From: Bubalus kerabau
Lineage: Eukaryota; Chordata; Mammalia; Artiodactyla; Bovidae
Direction: 5' to 3'
Assembly: GCF_029407905.1 (NCBI RefSeq)
Contig: NC_073628.1
Coordinates: forward strand, 50,055,501-50,119,500
Length of the DNA stretch: 64,000 nt
A program made the position numbers and the translations under genes. Shown piece after piece: positions 30,616-41,414 of the stretch (positions within the stretch are counted from its first letter, which is position 1; each line of letters starts with the position of its first letter). The notes beneath the pieces were generated by a model. That model was not told the DNA's origin, did no database searches, and saw only the letters and a list, made by a program, of their open reading frames with translations.

Positions 30616-30889
30616 GAGAAGGCAATGGCACCCCACTCCAGTACTCTTGCCTGAAGAATCCCATGGATAGAGGAGCCTGGTAGGCTGCAGTCCATGGGGT
30701 TGCTAAGAGTCAGACACGACTGAGCGACTTCACTTTCACCTTTCACTTTCATGCATTGGAGAAGGAAATGGCAACCCATTCCAGTGTTCTTGCCTGGAGA
30801 ATCCCAGGGATGGGGGATCGTGGTGGGCTGCCGTCTATGGGGTCGCACAGGGTCGGACATGACTGAAGCGACTTGGCAGCAGCAGCAGC
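30616..30889 (+). mobile_element. BOVA2 dimeric SINE
   Basis: AGAGAAGGCAATGGCACCCC start, CACTTTCACCTTTCACTTTC linker, GCAGCAGCAGCAGC end. ATGGCTGTATCC at the left and ATGGCTGCATCT at the right form the target-site duplication. With the copy at 30064 it makes an inverted BOVA2 pair about 280 bp apart. Confidence 0.92.
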
Positions 30890-31014
30890 ATGGCTGCATC
30901 TCATGAGATATAGATTCTGCATCCCTGATGCTCCTGCCAACCAGCAGGTATTTATTAAGTCCCACTGTGATGGGGCTGCTTACAGAGACTCAAATGTGTA
31001 AAATATAAAGCACG

Positions 31015-31395
31015 TTTGCATCAGTTACCTATTGCCGTGTTACTTAGTGGCTTAAAACAACCGTCATTTCGTTTAGCTCACATTTTTGTGGGTTGCTAAG
31101 TGATTCTTATCTTGGCTGGTGTGACTGATCCAGAGTTGGACTTTTTCAAGAGATTATGTTCAGCGGATGAGAAGGCTGGTTGATCTGGGACAGATTCACT
31201 CACTCGTGTAGCAGTTGGCAGGCTTAGCATCCAGGGATCTCGCTTCTCCTCCATGTGGTCTCTCATCCTTTAGCTTCAGACTTTGGATTGGAGCTTGCAC
31301 AGTGTTACTCTCACTGTGTTTTACTGGTCAAAGTTCACCAAATATCTTAGTCAGTTTGAGCTGCTATTAAAAAAAAAATGCCACAGAATGGGATT
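31015..31395. mobile_element. ancient transposon or LTR remnants, family not assigned
   Basis: GTGGCTTAAAACAACCGTCA in the left part and TCAGTTTGAGCTGCTATTAA in the right part are termini common to old mammalian interspersed repeats (the second looks like the minus-strand edge of a MaLR-type LTR). I cannot name the families. Confidence 0.35.
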
Positions 31396-31585
31396 CAAAG
31401 AACCCAGGATGGGATTAAAATTATGCTATAATTAGTACATGTTGGCTAATTGAAAATCAACTTCATTTTACTTTATGTTCTGATTCTGGTTATTTACCAG
31501 TTAGAACTGCTCTCACAGCAACAGGTCTCAAGAGTAGACCAAAGCATTCACAAGAATGCAACAAGAAACACATCAAGACAAGAGT

Positions 31586-32031
31586 GGTCAAAGCCATGGT
31601 TTTTCTAGTAGTCATGTATGGATGTGAGAGTTGGACCATAAAGAAAGCTGAGCATGAAAGAATTAATGCTTTTGAATTGTGGTGTTGGAGAAGACTCTTG
31701 AGAGTTGCTTGGACTGCAAGGAGATCCAACCAGTCCATCCTAAAGGAGATCAGTCCTGAATATTCAGTGGAATGACTGATGCTGAAGATGAAGCTCCAAT
31801 ACTTTGGCCACCTGATGCCAACTCATTGGAAAAGACCCTGATGCCAAGAAGGATTGAAGCAGGAGGAAAAGGATGAGATGAGGATGAGATGGTTGGATGG
31901 CATCACAGACTCAATGGACACGAGTTTGACTATGCTCAGGGAGGTGGTGGAGGACAGGGAAGCCTGGTGTGCTGCAGTCCATGGGGTCGTAAAGAGTTGG
32001 ACACGACTGAGTGACTGAACAGACTGAACTG
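31586..32031 (+). mobile_element. BovB LINE 3' fragment
   Basis: The ORF part 31584-31775 reads VKAMVFLVVMYGCESWTIKK, the conserved BovB C-terminal region. The rest continues to GAGTGACTGAACAGACTGAA with indels, including a lost stretch after CACCTGATG. Confidence 0.92.
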
Positions 32032-32913
32032 ATCCTACTGACTGACACAAGAAAAGAAATTTATGAAATCCGCCATTTTTAAGCTACTTGTCAAAAGGAA
32101 AATCAGCAGCAGGTAGTCTAAAATTGCCGAAGATGTCACAACCTTGTTAAAACAGCCCCATCATCATCTCACTGTCCACTGTCCCTAAGAGAGGGCCCCC
32201 TTAATAGGTGGAGAGCAGCCTGCAGGGTCTAGCCAGGAAAACCACTCAATTCCACAGATGCAACCTTACCTAAAAGAACCAAAAACCTTTGTCCACAGTC
32301 ATTAGAAGTTTTACAATCCAACTTTGAATTTCCTCTTCAGGTTCAAGCTTGTGTCTCAAGTAGAAAAATCCATCCCCCAGCTACCTGGGGGAGTGTTCAG
32401 TTTGATTTCCTATCCCTAGGCCTTCATTCTCTATAAACACAGCCCTCCATGAGATGGCATCAAATTAAATGCCTGCTTCCGAAATACCTGATAAAAGAGG
32501 AAGGAAAAAAAAAGGGCTTTCTTACTTTAGACTTCTTAAGAGCTGATTCTGTAGGTATAGAAGACTAGTGTCTTAAATGGCATCTTAAATGGCCATTTTC
32601 TTTCTATAATCTGTTGCCTCAGATATGCTTGAGACTTTCCTAATATAATTACTAGGCAAATTTCTTAATAGCATGTTAGTTTAGGATTATAAAAAGCTCT
32701 TATTTTTTCCTTCAAAACATGACCCCTTTTTTTTTTTGCTTTAATTCTAAGGTTTTATATAGAGACTCCTATTCAACATTTATATCTATTGATTCAAGAG
32801 TGAAATAGTGACAAAACTATACCAGGCTGCCACACTGGAGAGAGACTCTATCTCTCCATTATCTCTCTCAAGTAGACAGTTTATTTTTTTAATTTTAAGA
32901 ATATTTTGAAATT
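32032..32913. other. repeat-poor segment, no gene seen
   Basis: Mixed sequence with a T-run near 32728-32738. No motif. Confidence 0.4.
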
Positions 32914-33024
32914 TAGGGCTTCCCTGATGGCTCAAATAGTAAAGAATCTGCCTGCAATGCAGGACACCTGGATTCAATCCCTGGGTCCGGAAGATCCCCT
33001 GGAGAAGAGAATGGCTACCCACTT
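32914..33024 (+). mobile_element. Bov-tA SINE, 3'-truncated
   Basis: Only the tRNA-like head (GGGCTTCCCTGATGGCTCAA, with GATTCAATCCC as B-box relic) and the start of the body (GGAGAAGAGAATGGC). The BovB-like tail is absent. Confidence 0.85.
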
Positions 33025-34422
33025 CATTAACCAATTACAAAAAACTTATGCTATCTAAAGCTTTAAGCCACTTCACCAAATTTATTAAAATACCAGCAGT
33101 AAGGGTTACAGAACTTCACACTGAATAGAATTACTTTAACAGCTTTGACAGTTTCTACAAAGTCCAAACTTTTCTGTTCTATATCCAGCTCTTTAAAAAT
33201 ACTTAATTTCTCTAAAACTAAGGGTCACAGGTAGTCGATATGGTTAATCTTTAGAAAAAATATATTTTATTGCCAACAACCGTAATTTCAGGATAGAACT
33301 CGTTTCCTGTATATTCATCATAAATACGAATTTGCTGAGGAAATATCCAGAGTGACCAGGTCAATAGGATATGATGAATTTGGTTACTCGTTAGAATACA
33401 AATCTTAAGCTGAAACACCCGTTGTGTCATTGGTCAAAGAATGATTAAATGATGAAATCTGAAGTATTTTTAATGGCAAAGGGTAGAGGATATTCATATG
33501 CCCCAAACAACTCTTTCACACGATACAGTAAAATTTAACGAGTTGTCAAAAGCACCAAATGATGGCTGATAAATCATTCTGGTAGAAAGTAGGAAAAACA
33601 ACTAATGAAATCTAGAATGTCTAAAGCCATTCCATCTCAAATGATAAGCTCTTTTGTTATTATCTAGCAGCTAAGCTATAAGATAAATGGGCTATGTCAC
33701 CATGGTAGCAGTGGGCAGACAGATTCAATGTGAAAAGTGAGAACTATCCAAAGCAGTAGAAAGGAAATGGGATGGGACAACTCAAAAGATTGGGGAACTA
33801 TCAAATTTATCTTACCATTAAATCTATTCAGTGGAAATCTAAATCACTCTGATTCTTAACTCTCAATAAAATGAACATTCACTAAAATGCAGCTCTTAAA
33901 ATGGAAAAACAGTCGTGTAATACTTCCTTAAGGCTGTCAAAAGCTAGTAAAACCACCCAATGTAATAGAATTCCATTAACTTTGTAAACAGTTACAAGAA
34001 ATAAGATGTTTTGGTAAATTTAGCACATTGATTTTTGGCAAATTTGCTTTGGCAAACTGGTCATTCTGTGTATTGTTTATTTCAGTGTATTGATTTTTAG
34101 CAATTTGGCTTTCTTCTGATATGTCGTGCCCTCGGAGAACAAACTAGATCATCAAAGACTCATTTTGTAAAATAAATACGGAGTGCCAGAAGTCACTGGC
34201 CGGGAAAGTAGGGTATAGAGGTGGCTGACACAGATCCTGCCCCTCTTGAGAGTTACAGTCTGTAATAGGGAAGACAAACACTAAACAAAAGGTACTCAAA
34301 TAATTGTTAAGCTTGAGTTTTAATGAGTGCTTTAAAATTTAAAAAAAAAAAAAAAAGCATGGTATGAAATGAGAGCGTGTGAGAGGAAGACCTGGTATCG
34401 GAAGTTTTTATTTTTAATTGAC
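33025..34422. other. 1.4 kb AT-rich segment, no gene seen
   Basis: No open frame of 60 codons on either strand. 34215-34340 (GACACAGATCCTGCCCCTCT, GGGAAGACAAACACTAAAC) resembles a widespread ancient mammalian repeat I cannot name; an A-run follows near 34341. Confidence 0.4.
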
Positions 34423-34440
34423 CAGAAATAGAAAATGCAG

Positions 34441-34557
34441 GACTCCGTGGTCTTCCAGTGGTTCAGACACCCATGCTCCCTGTTTAGGGAGCGTGGGTTG
34501 GATCCGGGGTCGAGGAACTAAGGTTGCTCGCGCCCCATGGCACGACCAAAACAGAAA
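34441..34557 (+). mobile_element. short CHR-type SINE
   Basis: ACTCCGTGGTCTTCCAGTGG head, GGGTCGAGGAACTAAGG and a GCACGACCAAAACAG end. It is flanked by an 18-bp duplication (CAGAAATAGAAAATGCAG at 34423-34440, CAGAAATGGAAAATGCAG at 34558-34575). Confidence 0.87.
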
Positions 34558-34575
34558 CAGAAATGGAAAATGCAG

Positions 34576-35121
34576 TCTGCCTGTCAAAACAGCCCAGGTA
34601 CATCCGCGCTGTGCTGGCGCGGCTGCTGGGGCCCGCAGGTGCCGATGGAGGGGGGCTGCCGGCTTTCCAGGCTCTTGCTTTCACTTGTGTGCGGGCTCTT
34701 CTTGTTTCCTCACATGCCCTGTAGGTGATCCCCGTGATATCCTGAACTCCCCACGTGTTTCTGTCTTTTATCTCACTCCCCGGAGGGCTCCTAGATTCTC
34801 TCTGCCTACTGCTTGCTGTTCTGTAACTGCTCCCCATTGCCCTCACCGAGGCCAGTCTCCCTAGTCCCCTTTTCTTTTCTTCATTTTTATGCTTGCGGTT
34901 CTGCCGCCTTCTGCTCTCCGCAGAGTTCTTAGTCTTTGAGAGAACATGCTGGCTGGTCACAGCATTCCCAGACCTCTACACAAGAGAATTGAACAGTTAA
35001 AATTAATTAAAAGTGGCCTTTGGGTCTCTGACACTTTCTAAAGGATGTATTTTTATACTGCTGCAGTATTGTAGAATTTTTATTCTTGGAAAGACTTTTT
35101 TTAAGAAGTCTAATGATTGGC
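34576..35121. other. locally GC-rich segment, no gene confirmed
   Basis: 34600-34680 is GC- and CpG-rich for this window (CGCGCTGTGCTGGCGCGGCT). A 158-codon minus frame (34484-34960) runs into the neighbouring SINE, and plus frames overlap it. I see no domain and treat all as chance. Confidence 0.35.
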
Positions 35122-35170
35122 AGACTCTAGATCTGAGAACACTAAGGATGTGTTCTCAGATCTAGAGTCT
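35122..35170. repeat. perfect 21-bp inverted repeat with 7-nt loop
   Basis: Left arm 35122-35142 and right arm 35150-35170 are exact reverse complements over 21 bp. The loop is TAAGGAT (35143-35149). Each arm contains CTAGATCTGAGAACA or its complement. Pairing stops cleanly at both outer ends. The neighbour at 35194 is a CHR SINE, but the hairpin is not part of it. Could be a recent template-switch product or a small hairpin element. Confidence 0.95.
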
Positions 35171-35193
35171 ATTCTAGACGACAGTTTATTCAT

Positions 35194-35318
35194 ATTTAAA
35201 AAAAAATTTTTGGCCATGCCCTTTGGCATGCATGATCTTAGTTCCCCAAGCACAGATAGAACCTGGGTCCCCTGCAGTGGAAATGCAGTCTTAACCACTG
35301 GACCACCAGGGAAGTCCC
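35194..35318 (-). mobile_element. short CHR-type SINE
   Basis: A/T tail, TTTTTGGCCATGCCCTTTGG, CTTAGTTCCCCAAGC, then the complement of the head (TTAACCACTGGACCACCAGG). Diverged target-site duplications are possible (AGTTTATTCATATT, AGTTATCCATAGTATT). Confidence 0.83.
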
Positions 35319-35590
35319 AAGTTATCCATAGTATTAAGAGAGATCTTAAATATTTAGAATTTCATAGCAAAGGTAAACGAAAGACCATAGATGAAACTGT
35401 ATGTGCAGTGTAACTAAGACGTACCTATCTATATATAATATAGAAATAACTGTCAAAAAATCTCACAATAAAAATCATTAAGAAAGGATAAGTGTTTTAT
35501 TGAATATAGAAATGCGTATGAAGAAGCTAATTGATGGTTTACTTTTTGGTTCTGAAACCTAGAGATACTTCCAAAGCACAGCCTACATCA

Positions 35591-35794
35591 CAGGTTCTCA
35601 ACTGGGGACAATTTTGCACCTGAGGAACATTGAGTAATGTCTGGGAACATTTTTTTTTTTTTTTTGGTTGTCATATGGAGAGGACTGGCATCTAGTAGGT
35701 TGAGTCCAGGAATGCTGCTAAATATCCCCAAATGTGCAGAGGAGCCCCCCACAACACAGAACTTTATGAATACTACCCATGTTGACAAACCCTG
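35591..35794 (+). mobile_element. MER5A-type DNA transposon (hAT, Charlie group)
   Basis: CAGGTTCTCAACTGGGGACA start, GAGTAATGTCTGGGAACATT, TTTTGGTTGTCAT, GGACTGGCATCTAGTAGGTT, AATGCTGCTAAATATCCC and a GTTGACAAACCCTG end. The termini are inverted repeats of each other. Non-autonomous and old; the 8-bp target duplication is no longer readable. Confidence 0.8.
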
Positions 35795-36028
35795 GCATAG
35801 ATTAACAGCACCCATCTTTCAGCTCATCTCATAGTTGGTCCCAGCTCTTTTCCCACTGAAAGGCACGGAGATGCAGGCTCTACAAAACATGCATTAAACC
35901 GAGGTCCAGCAACACTCAGGATACCAAGATTCACCCTTACTTCTCCATAACCTTTGCATAGCAAAAGGCTCTCACAGCTCAAATCTATGGAATGAAAGTG
36001 GCTTGCTCTCTGGTGACTTGAGGATTCC

Positions 36029-36358
36029 TAGGAGATCCAACCAGTCCATTCTGAAGGAGATCAGCCCTGGGATTTCTTTGGAAGGAATGATGCTAAAGCT
36101 GAAACTCCAGTACTTTGGCCACCTCATGCGAAGAGTTGACTCATTGGAAAAGAGTCTGATGCTGGCAGGGATTGGGGGCAGGAGAAGAAGGGGACGACAG
36201 AGGATGAGATGGCTGGATGGCATCACTGACTCGATGGATGTGAGTCTCAGTGAACTCCGGGAGTTGGTGATGGACAGGGAGGCCTGGAATGCTGTGATTC
36301 ATGGGGTCGCAACAAGTCGGACATGACTGAGTGACTGAACTGAACTGAACTGAACTGA
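36029..36358 (+). mobile_element. BovB LINE 3' fragment
   Basis: Well preserved. The 36003-36326 frame keeps RRSNQSILKEISP, RMRWLDGITDSMDVSLSELR and ELVMDREAWNAVIHGVA. It ends with (CTGAA)n repeats, the natural BovB 3' terminus. Confidence 0.93.
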
Positions 36359-37284
36359 GCCCTCAGATTAATTTCTTTTGGTCGGGGGAAACATTTAGGT
36401 CAGTACGAAGACCCTCAAGTACAGATGGTTGCTCCTTTGTCTATATCTTCTCTTTAAAGCTCTAATAGAATAGGTTTGGGGTTTTGGTTGTAATTTAAAG
36501 GTGATGTTTTGTTTTCGTCAGCTCAGTAAATTAAATTACAGTATAATGCCAAAACCTAGGGTAATGGTGTTAACACATAAAAACTGGGTAATAAATATTT
36601 GCTGAATGCATGACTTTCATTGCATTGTTCAGACTTTTGAATTCAAGTTATAGGTCATAAATTTCAGTTGCCTGTAGTTTCCCATCGACTTCATCAGAAT
36701 GACTCTACCTTCCAACTTCAGTTTTATTTTTTCCATTGGTTTTATTTTTGCCAGGTGGTGATCTGTTTTTCACCCAGTTAATTCATTCATCAATTTACTA
36801 ATTATTTTTTATGCTAAGTGCTTATAATATGGCCATAAAGGTGTAAGAAGCCCACCTTTCAGTAATGAGGAATCAAGACTTGAGTAAAGACAATATGGCA
36901 TTATATAATTCAATTATAACACACAGAATGACTGAGTGCTATAGAAATCTATTCATAGCAATATTGAAATACAATTGAACTGTAGAGGAACTTGTGGAAG
37001 TGAATTGGTCCAACCTTTTTCCTGAAAATAGGAAGAGATTCAGACAGGTGTTCTTTTTGTCTATCTATCATGTACTGAATAAGCATAATTTTGAGTGTCT
37101 GCTCTATGTCTAGAGATTATAAAGACCAGTAAGATATTGTTTCTTCCCTCAAAGAGGTCATGATTTGGTGAGAAAAAATAGACAGTAGGCAAACCTTCCA
37201 GGATAATTTGATAAATGCATACAAGCAGTCACTGAGCAGCTTTGCTGGAAAGATGACAAAGGACAGCTTCCTGAGGAGAAAACC
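36359..37284. other. AT-rich segment with ancient repeat scraps
   Basis: 36560-36620 (AATAAATATTTGCTGAATGC) resembles an L2/MIR tail and 36780-36960 another old repeat. No gene seen. Confidence 0.4.
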
Positions 37285-39040
37285 ATGAATTTGATGCAAT
37301 CTATAGATTCAATGCAATCCCTATCAGGCTACCAATGGTATTTTTCACAGAACTAGAACAAATAATTTCACAATTTTTATGGAAATACAAAAAACCTCGA
37401 ATAGCCAAAGCAATCTTCAGAAAGAAGAATGGAACTGGAGGAATCAACCTGCCTGACTTCAGACTCTACTACAAAGCCACAGTCATCAAGACAGTATGGT
37501 TACTGGCACAAAGACAGGAATATAGATCAATGGAACAAAACAGAAAGCCCAGAGATAAATCCATGCACCTATGGACACCTTATCTTTGACAAAGGAGGCA
37601 AGACTATACAATGGAGAAAAGACAATCTCTTTAACAAGTGGTGCTGGGAAAACTGGTCAACCACTTGTAAAAGAATGAAACTAGAACACTTTCTAACACC
37701 ATACACAAAAATAAACTCAAAATGGATTAAAGATCTAAATGTAAGACCAGAAACTATACAACTCCTAGAGGAGAACATAGGCAAAACACTCTCCAACATA
37801 AATCACAGCAGGATCCTCTATGACCCACCTCCCAGGATATTGGAAATAAAAGCAAAAATAAACAAATGGGACCTAATTAAAATCAACAGCTTTTGCACAA
37901 CAAAGGAAACTGTGAGCACTGTGAAAAAACAGCCTTCAGAATGGGAGAAAATAATAGCAAATGAAGCAACTGACAAAGAATTAATCTCAAAAATATACAA
38001 GCAACTCCTGCAGCTCAATTCCAGAAAAATAAAAGACCCAATCAAAAAGTGGGCCAAAGAACTAAATAGACATTTCTCCAAAGAAGACATACAGATGGCT
38101 AACAAACACATAAAAAGATGCTCAACATCACTCATTATCAGAGAAATGCAGGTCAAAACAACAATGAGGTACCATTTCACACCAGTCAGAATGGCTGCAA
38201 TCCAAAAGTCTACAAACAATAAATGCTGGAGAGGGTGTGGAGAAAAGGGAACCCTCTTCCACTGTTGGTGGGAATGCAAACTAGTACAGCCATTATGGAG
38301 AACAGTGTGGAGATTCCTTAAAAAACTGGAAATAGAACTGCCTTATGATCCAGCAATCCCACTGCTGGGCATACACACTGAGGAAACCAGAATTGAAAGA
38401 GACACGTGTACCCCAATGTTCATTGCAGCACTGTTTATAATAGCCAGGACATGGAAGCAACCTAGATGTCCATCAGCAGATGAATGGATAAGAAAGCTGT
38501 GGTACATATACACAATGGAGTACTACTCAGCCATTAAAAAGAATGCATTTGAATCAGTTCTAATGAGGGATGAAACTGGAGCCGATTATATAGAGTGAAG
38601 TAAGCCAGAAAGAAAAACACCAATACAGTATACTAATGCATATATATGGAATTTCGAAAGATGGTAATGATAACCCTATATGTGAGACAGCAAAAGAGAC
38701 ACTGATGTATAGAACAGTCTTTTGGACTTTGTGGGAGAGGGCAAGGGTGGGATGATTTGGGAGAATGGCATTGAAACATGTATATTATCATATGTGAAAT
38801 GAATCGCCAGACCAGGTTCGATGCATGATACAGGGTGCTCAGGGCTGGTGCCCTGGGATGACCCAGAGGGATGGGATGGGGAAGGAGGTCGGGGGTGGGG
38901 GGTGGGGAGTGGTTCAGGATGGGGACACATGTACACCTCTGGCAGATTCAAGTCAATGTATGGCAAAACCAATACAATATTGTAAAGTAATTAGCCTCCT
39001 ATTAAAATAAGTAAATTTATATTAAAAAAAAAAAAAAAAA
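37285..39040 (+). mobile_element. L1 LINE (artiodactyl type), 5'-truncated
   Basis: The most intact LINE in the window: C-terminal part of ORF2, a 3' UTR with a G-rich tract (38873-38910), and a poly-A tail at 39024-39040. The 5' end starts inside ORF2 at ATCTATAGATTCAATGCAAT. It looks young because only a few indels interrupt the frame. No clear target-site duplication is visible. Confidence 0.95.
37335..38598 (+). pseudogene. L1 ORF2 C-terminal remnant
   Basis: Frames 37335-37589 and 37429-38598 together are the last ~420 residues of L1 ORF2, the protein that nicks target DNA and reverse transcribes L1 RNA. Endonuclease and reverse transcriptase domains are absent; what remains is the region after the catalytic core. 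The cysteine motif CX3C-X7-H-X4-C of L1 ORF2 is intact at residues about 266-283 of the longer frame (CWRGC, then HCWWEC). A one-base insertion near 37500 (TGGTTACTGG for the usual TGGTACTGG) switches frame. A two-base loss near 38569 ends the frame early, at MRDETGADYIE. Not functional. Confidence 0.93.
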
Positions 39041-39191
39041 CAATAGAAGTTAATCCCAGGAAGAAACTGAACAGGGTGTTCCATACATAAAGACAGCAGG
39101 TTTGTTAGAGGTAGGTAGCTGACTGAAATCTAGAAGAGACGGGAGACAGAGAGAGGAAAGGGAGAGGGGAAGCAAAAACAAAACACACAGA

Positions 39192-39375
39192 GGGCTTCCC
39201 CGATGGCCTAGTGGCCGAGACTCTGCACTTGCAGAGGAGGAGGTCCGGCTCAGTCCTGACCAGAGCACTAGACCCCACACAGCACAGCCCAGAGGTCCTA
39301 CATGCCACAGCAAATGTCAGAGACCCCACACGCTGCAACTAAGGCCTGGCCCGGCCAAAAAAGTGAGAGAAAGTG
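39192..39375 (+). mobile_element. CHR-type SINE
   Basis: GGGCTTCCCCGATGGCCTAG head, CCCCACACAGCACAGCCC body and a CGGCCAAAAAAGTGAG end. GAGAGAGGAAAGGGA occurs at about 39149 and again ending at 39420, possibly part of a target duplication with extra sequence. Confidence 0.8.
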
Positions 39376-40178
39376 AGTAAATGAGTGCTTTCTAAAAAGA
39401 AGAGAGAGAGAGGAAAGGGACGTGGATTGAGGAGCAAAGGTTGAGAAGCAAAGCTGGAAGTCAATGGGACTTATTAGAGAGTTTGGGTACAACTGGGAGC
39501 CAGCCATTGGGAAAAACAGAGTACTTGGTAAGCATGTAATAGACGAATAAAATAGTCTTATGTTCTGGAAGGGTCAGGGTGCAGACTCAGGGAAACGTGG
39601 CACATTTTGGGGTTACTCACCCAGAGCTCATATTTGAAAGTTCAGGGAACTAATTTGAATAAGTAGGGTAAGGCAGGACTATGATGGAATTTGGTCATCT
39701 CGGTGGTCTCTTACCTACCAAGTGATAAAACCCACATGATGCTTTAGCACCATGTATCCAGTGTCCTAGATGAGAAAGAGACTTGAGGCTTGATGCCAGA
39801 TATGTAACTGTTATTCAGTTATCAGACTCTAGACCAGGTGTATGGGAGAGCAACCGAAACAGAAATGAAGAGATGGATAGAAGTCTTCTGGAAGGAAAAA
39901 CCAGCAGTATGACAGGGGAAGGGGACAGCCTGCTATTTCCTCTAGCTGAGGAAAATGAGGGTGTGGTGGTTCCAGGATGAAGTAGGCAGATGTGGTTTGA
40001 GAGAGAAAATAGTAAGATGAGTTTGACTCATTGAGTTTTAGACACAAGAGAGTCAAAAAAGTGAAACTTCCTGCTTGGACCTCAGATATCTGTGAGGAAA
40101 ACAAGAAATTGAAGCTGGAGGAACAGATTTGGGAAACATCAAAACATAGATGCTTGTTCAAGAGTAAGCTGATGCTTC
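39376..40178. other. mixed segment with ancient repeat-like stretches
   Basis: 39730-40140 (GAAAGAGACTTGAGGCTTGA, AATGAAGAGATGGATAGAAG) has the texture of a decayed interspersed repeat. No coding evidence. Confidence 0.35.
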
Positions 40179-40189
40179 TTCATGTGCTT

Positions 40190-40403
40190 TGGACTTCCCT
40201 GGTGGCTCACACGGTAAAGTGTCTGCCTACAAGGCGGGAGACCCGGGTTCAACCCCTGGTTCAGGAAGATCCCCTGGAGAAGGAAATGGCAACCCACTTC
40301 AGCATTCTTGCCTGGAGAATCCCATGGATGGAGGAGCCTGGAGGGCTACAGTCCATGGGGTCACAAAGAGTCAGACACAACTGAATGACTTCACTTTCAC
40401 TTT
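40190..40403 (+). mobile_element. Bov-tA SINE
   Basis: Complete: GACTTCCCTGGTGGCTCACA head with GGGTTCAACCCC as the B-box region, GAGAAGGAAATGGCAACCC middle, and a GACTTCACTTTCACTTT tail. CATGTGCTTT on the left and CATGGGCTTT on the right are the target duplication. Confidence 0.93.
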
Positions 40404-40414
40404 CATGGGCTTTA

Positions 40415-40728
40415 TGTAAGTATTTTAAAAGAAGTTCTCTAGTAATAATTAGTTGCTTTGGTCTGACATTTGATTACCAGAGAGGTACTTAAAAGTAAAC
40501 TTTTCTTTGCTGGAAAGCATCTGTTTAATAAGTGCTTCTACTTAATAAGCCAGCATGTTCTGGGTCCTCAGTAACTCCCTTGTGATAAACTGGCACTTTT
40601 GGAAGCTGTATGGTTTTTGCAGCCTCTGAAGCACTCTCTGAGTATCTAATATTTTAATACATAGGGGAACATCACTCATTTAATTATGGTGAGAGCTCTT
40701 TAATAACCAGACCCAGTGTACCTACTTC

Positions 40729-40733
<5 letters not shown>
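40415..40733. other. unique segment, no gene seen
   Basis: Nothing recognisable between the SINE and the TA tract. Confidence 0.35.
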
Positions 40734-40768
<35 letters not shown>

Positions 40769-40818
40769 TATATATATATATATATATATATATAGGTATA
40801 TATATATATATATATATC
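40734..40818. repeat. (TA)n tract with two GG interruptions
   Basis: About 85 bp of alternating TA split into three blocks by two identical GG interruptions (ATAGGTAT). The similar blocks suggest that a TA-plus-GG segment was itself duplicated. Confidence 0.95.
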
Positions 40819-41414
40819 TGGTAGAGAGAGAAGCAAGTTGAAATTCAGTTTAGTGATAGAGAGGTCAGTAAGACCCGCATATATTTGAGTGCCTACTACA
40901 TATTGGACACTAGGTCAAATACTGGGGACACAGCAAATTCTTTTGGGGGCAAGTCAAGCAAATAGTCACAGTCAACATGCGTAAGGGCTCAATCAGAGGT
41001 CTGTACCAAAGGCAGAGGTCTCCTTGCCCAGGGAAGTCAGGTAGAAAAATCGATCATTTGAATTGAACTCAAAAGGCTAAGTAATATTTTCAGTTAAATG
41101 AGACAATGTCAGCTGCCACCAAATGAATATACTGAGCATCTAGTCTGTTCCAGGCACTGTTTAGGCACTGAGGATAAAGCAGAGATGAGACCATCTTAGT
41201 GCCTGTCCTCATTTAGCTGGTGTTGAAGTTGGATGCAATGGACAAGAAATATGTTAATCAGTAAAGTAATATAGTTGAGTGAGTAGGGGAGTTGCTTTAG
41301 CAAATATATAGTCAGCAAATGATCTCTCTGAGGATATCTATTTGAGTTAAGACCTAAATGAAAAGAAAAAGGTGAGAACAGGAAAAGATTTATAAGCTGA
41401 AACAGCAGCAAGTG
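40819..41414. other. ancient repeat-like segment, no gene seen
   Basis: GAGTGCCTACTACATATTGG (40890) and GAGCATCTAGTCTGTTCCAG (41136) both resemble the start of a common old mammalian repeat (GAGCACCTACTATGTGCCAG). The family is not assigned; it may be two tandem scraps. Confidence 0.4.

Noticed and set aside
33025..34100. Processed pseudogene 3' UTR on the minus strand
   Set aside because: An AATAAA-like word exists, but there is no poly-T tract, no target duplication and no coding frame to support it.
34484..34960. 158-codon minus-strand frame over a GC-rich patch
   Set aside because: Its C-terminal end lies in the CHR SINE and its target duplication, there is no domain, and other frames overlap. 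A CpG patch of under 100 bp is too small to call an island or promoter.
37818..38279. 153-codon minus-strand frame rich in hydrophobic residues
   Set aside because: It is antisense to the L1 ORF2 remnant and shares its coordinates exactly; A-rich L1 sense sequence gives Phe/Leu/Ile-rich antisense frames.
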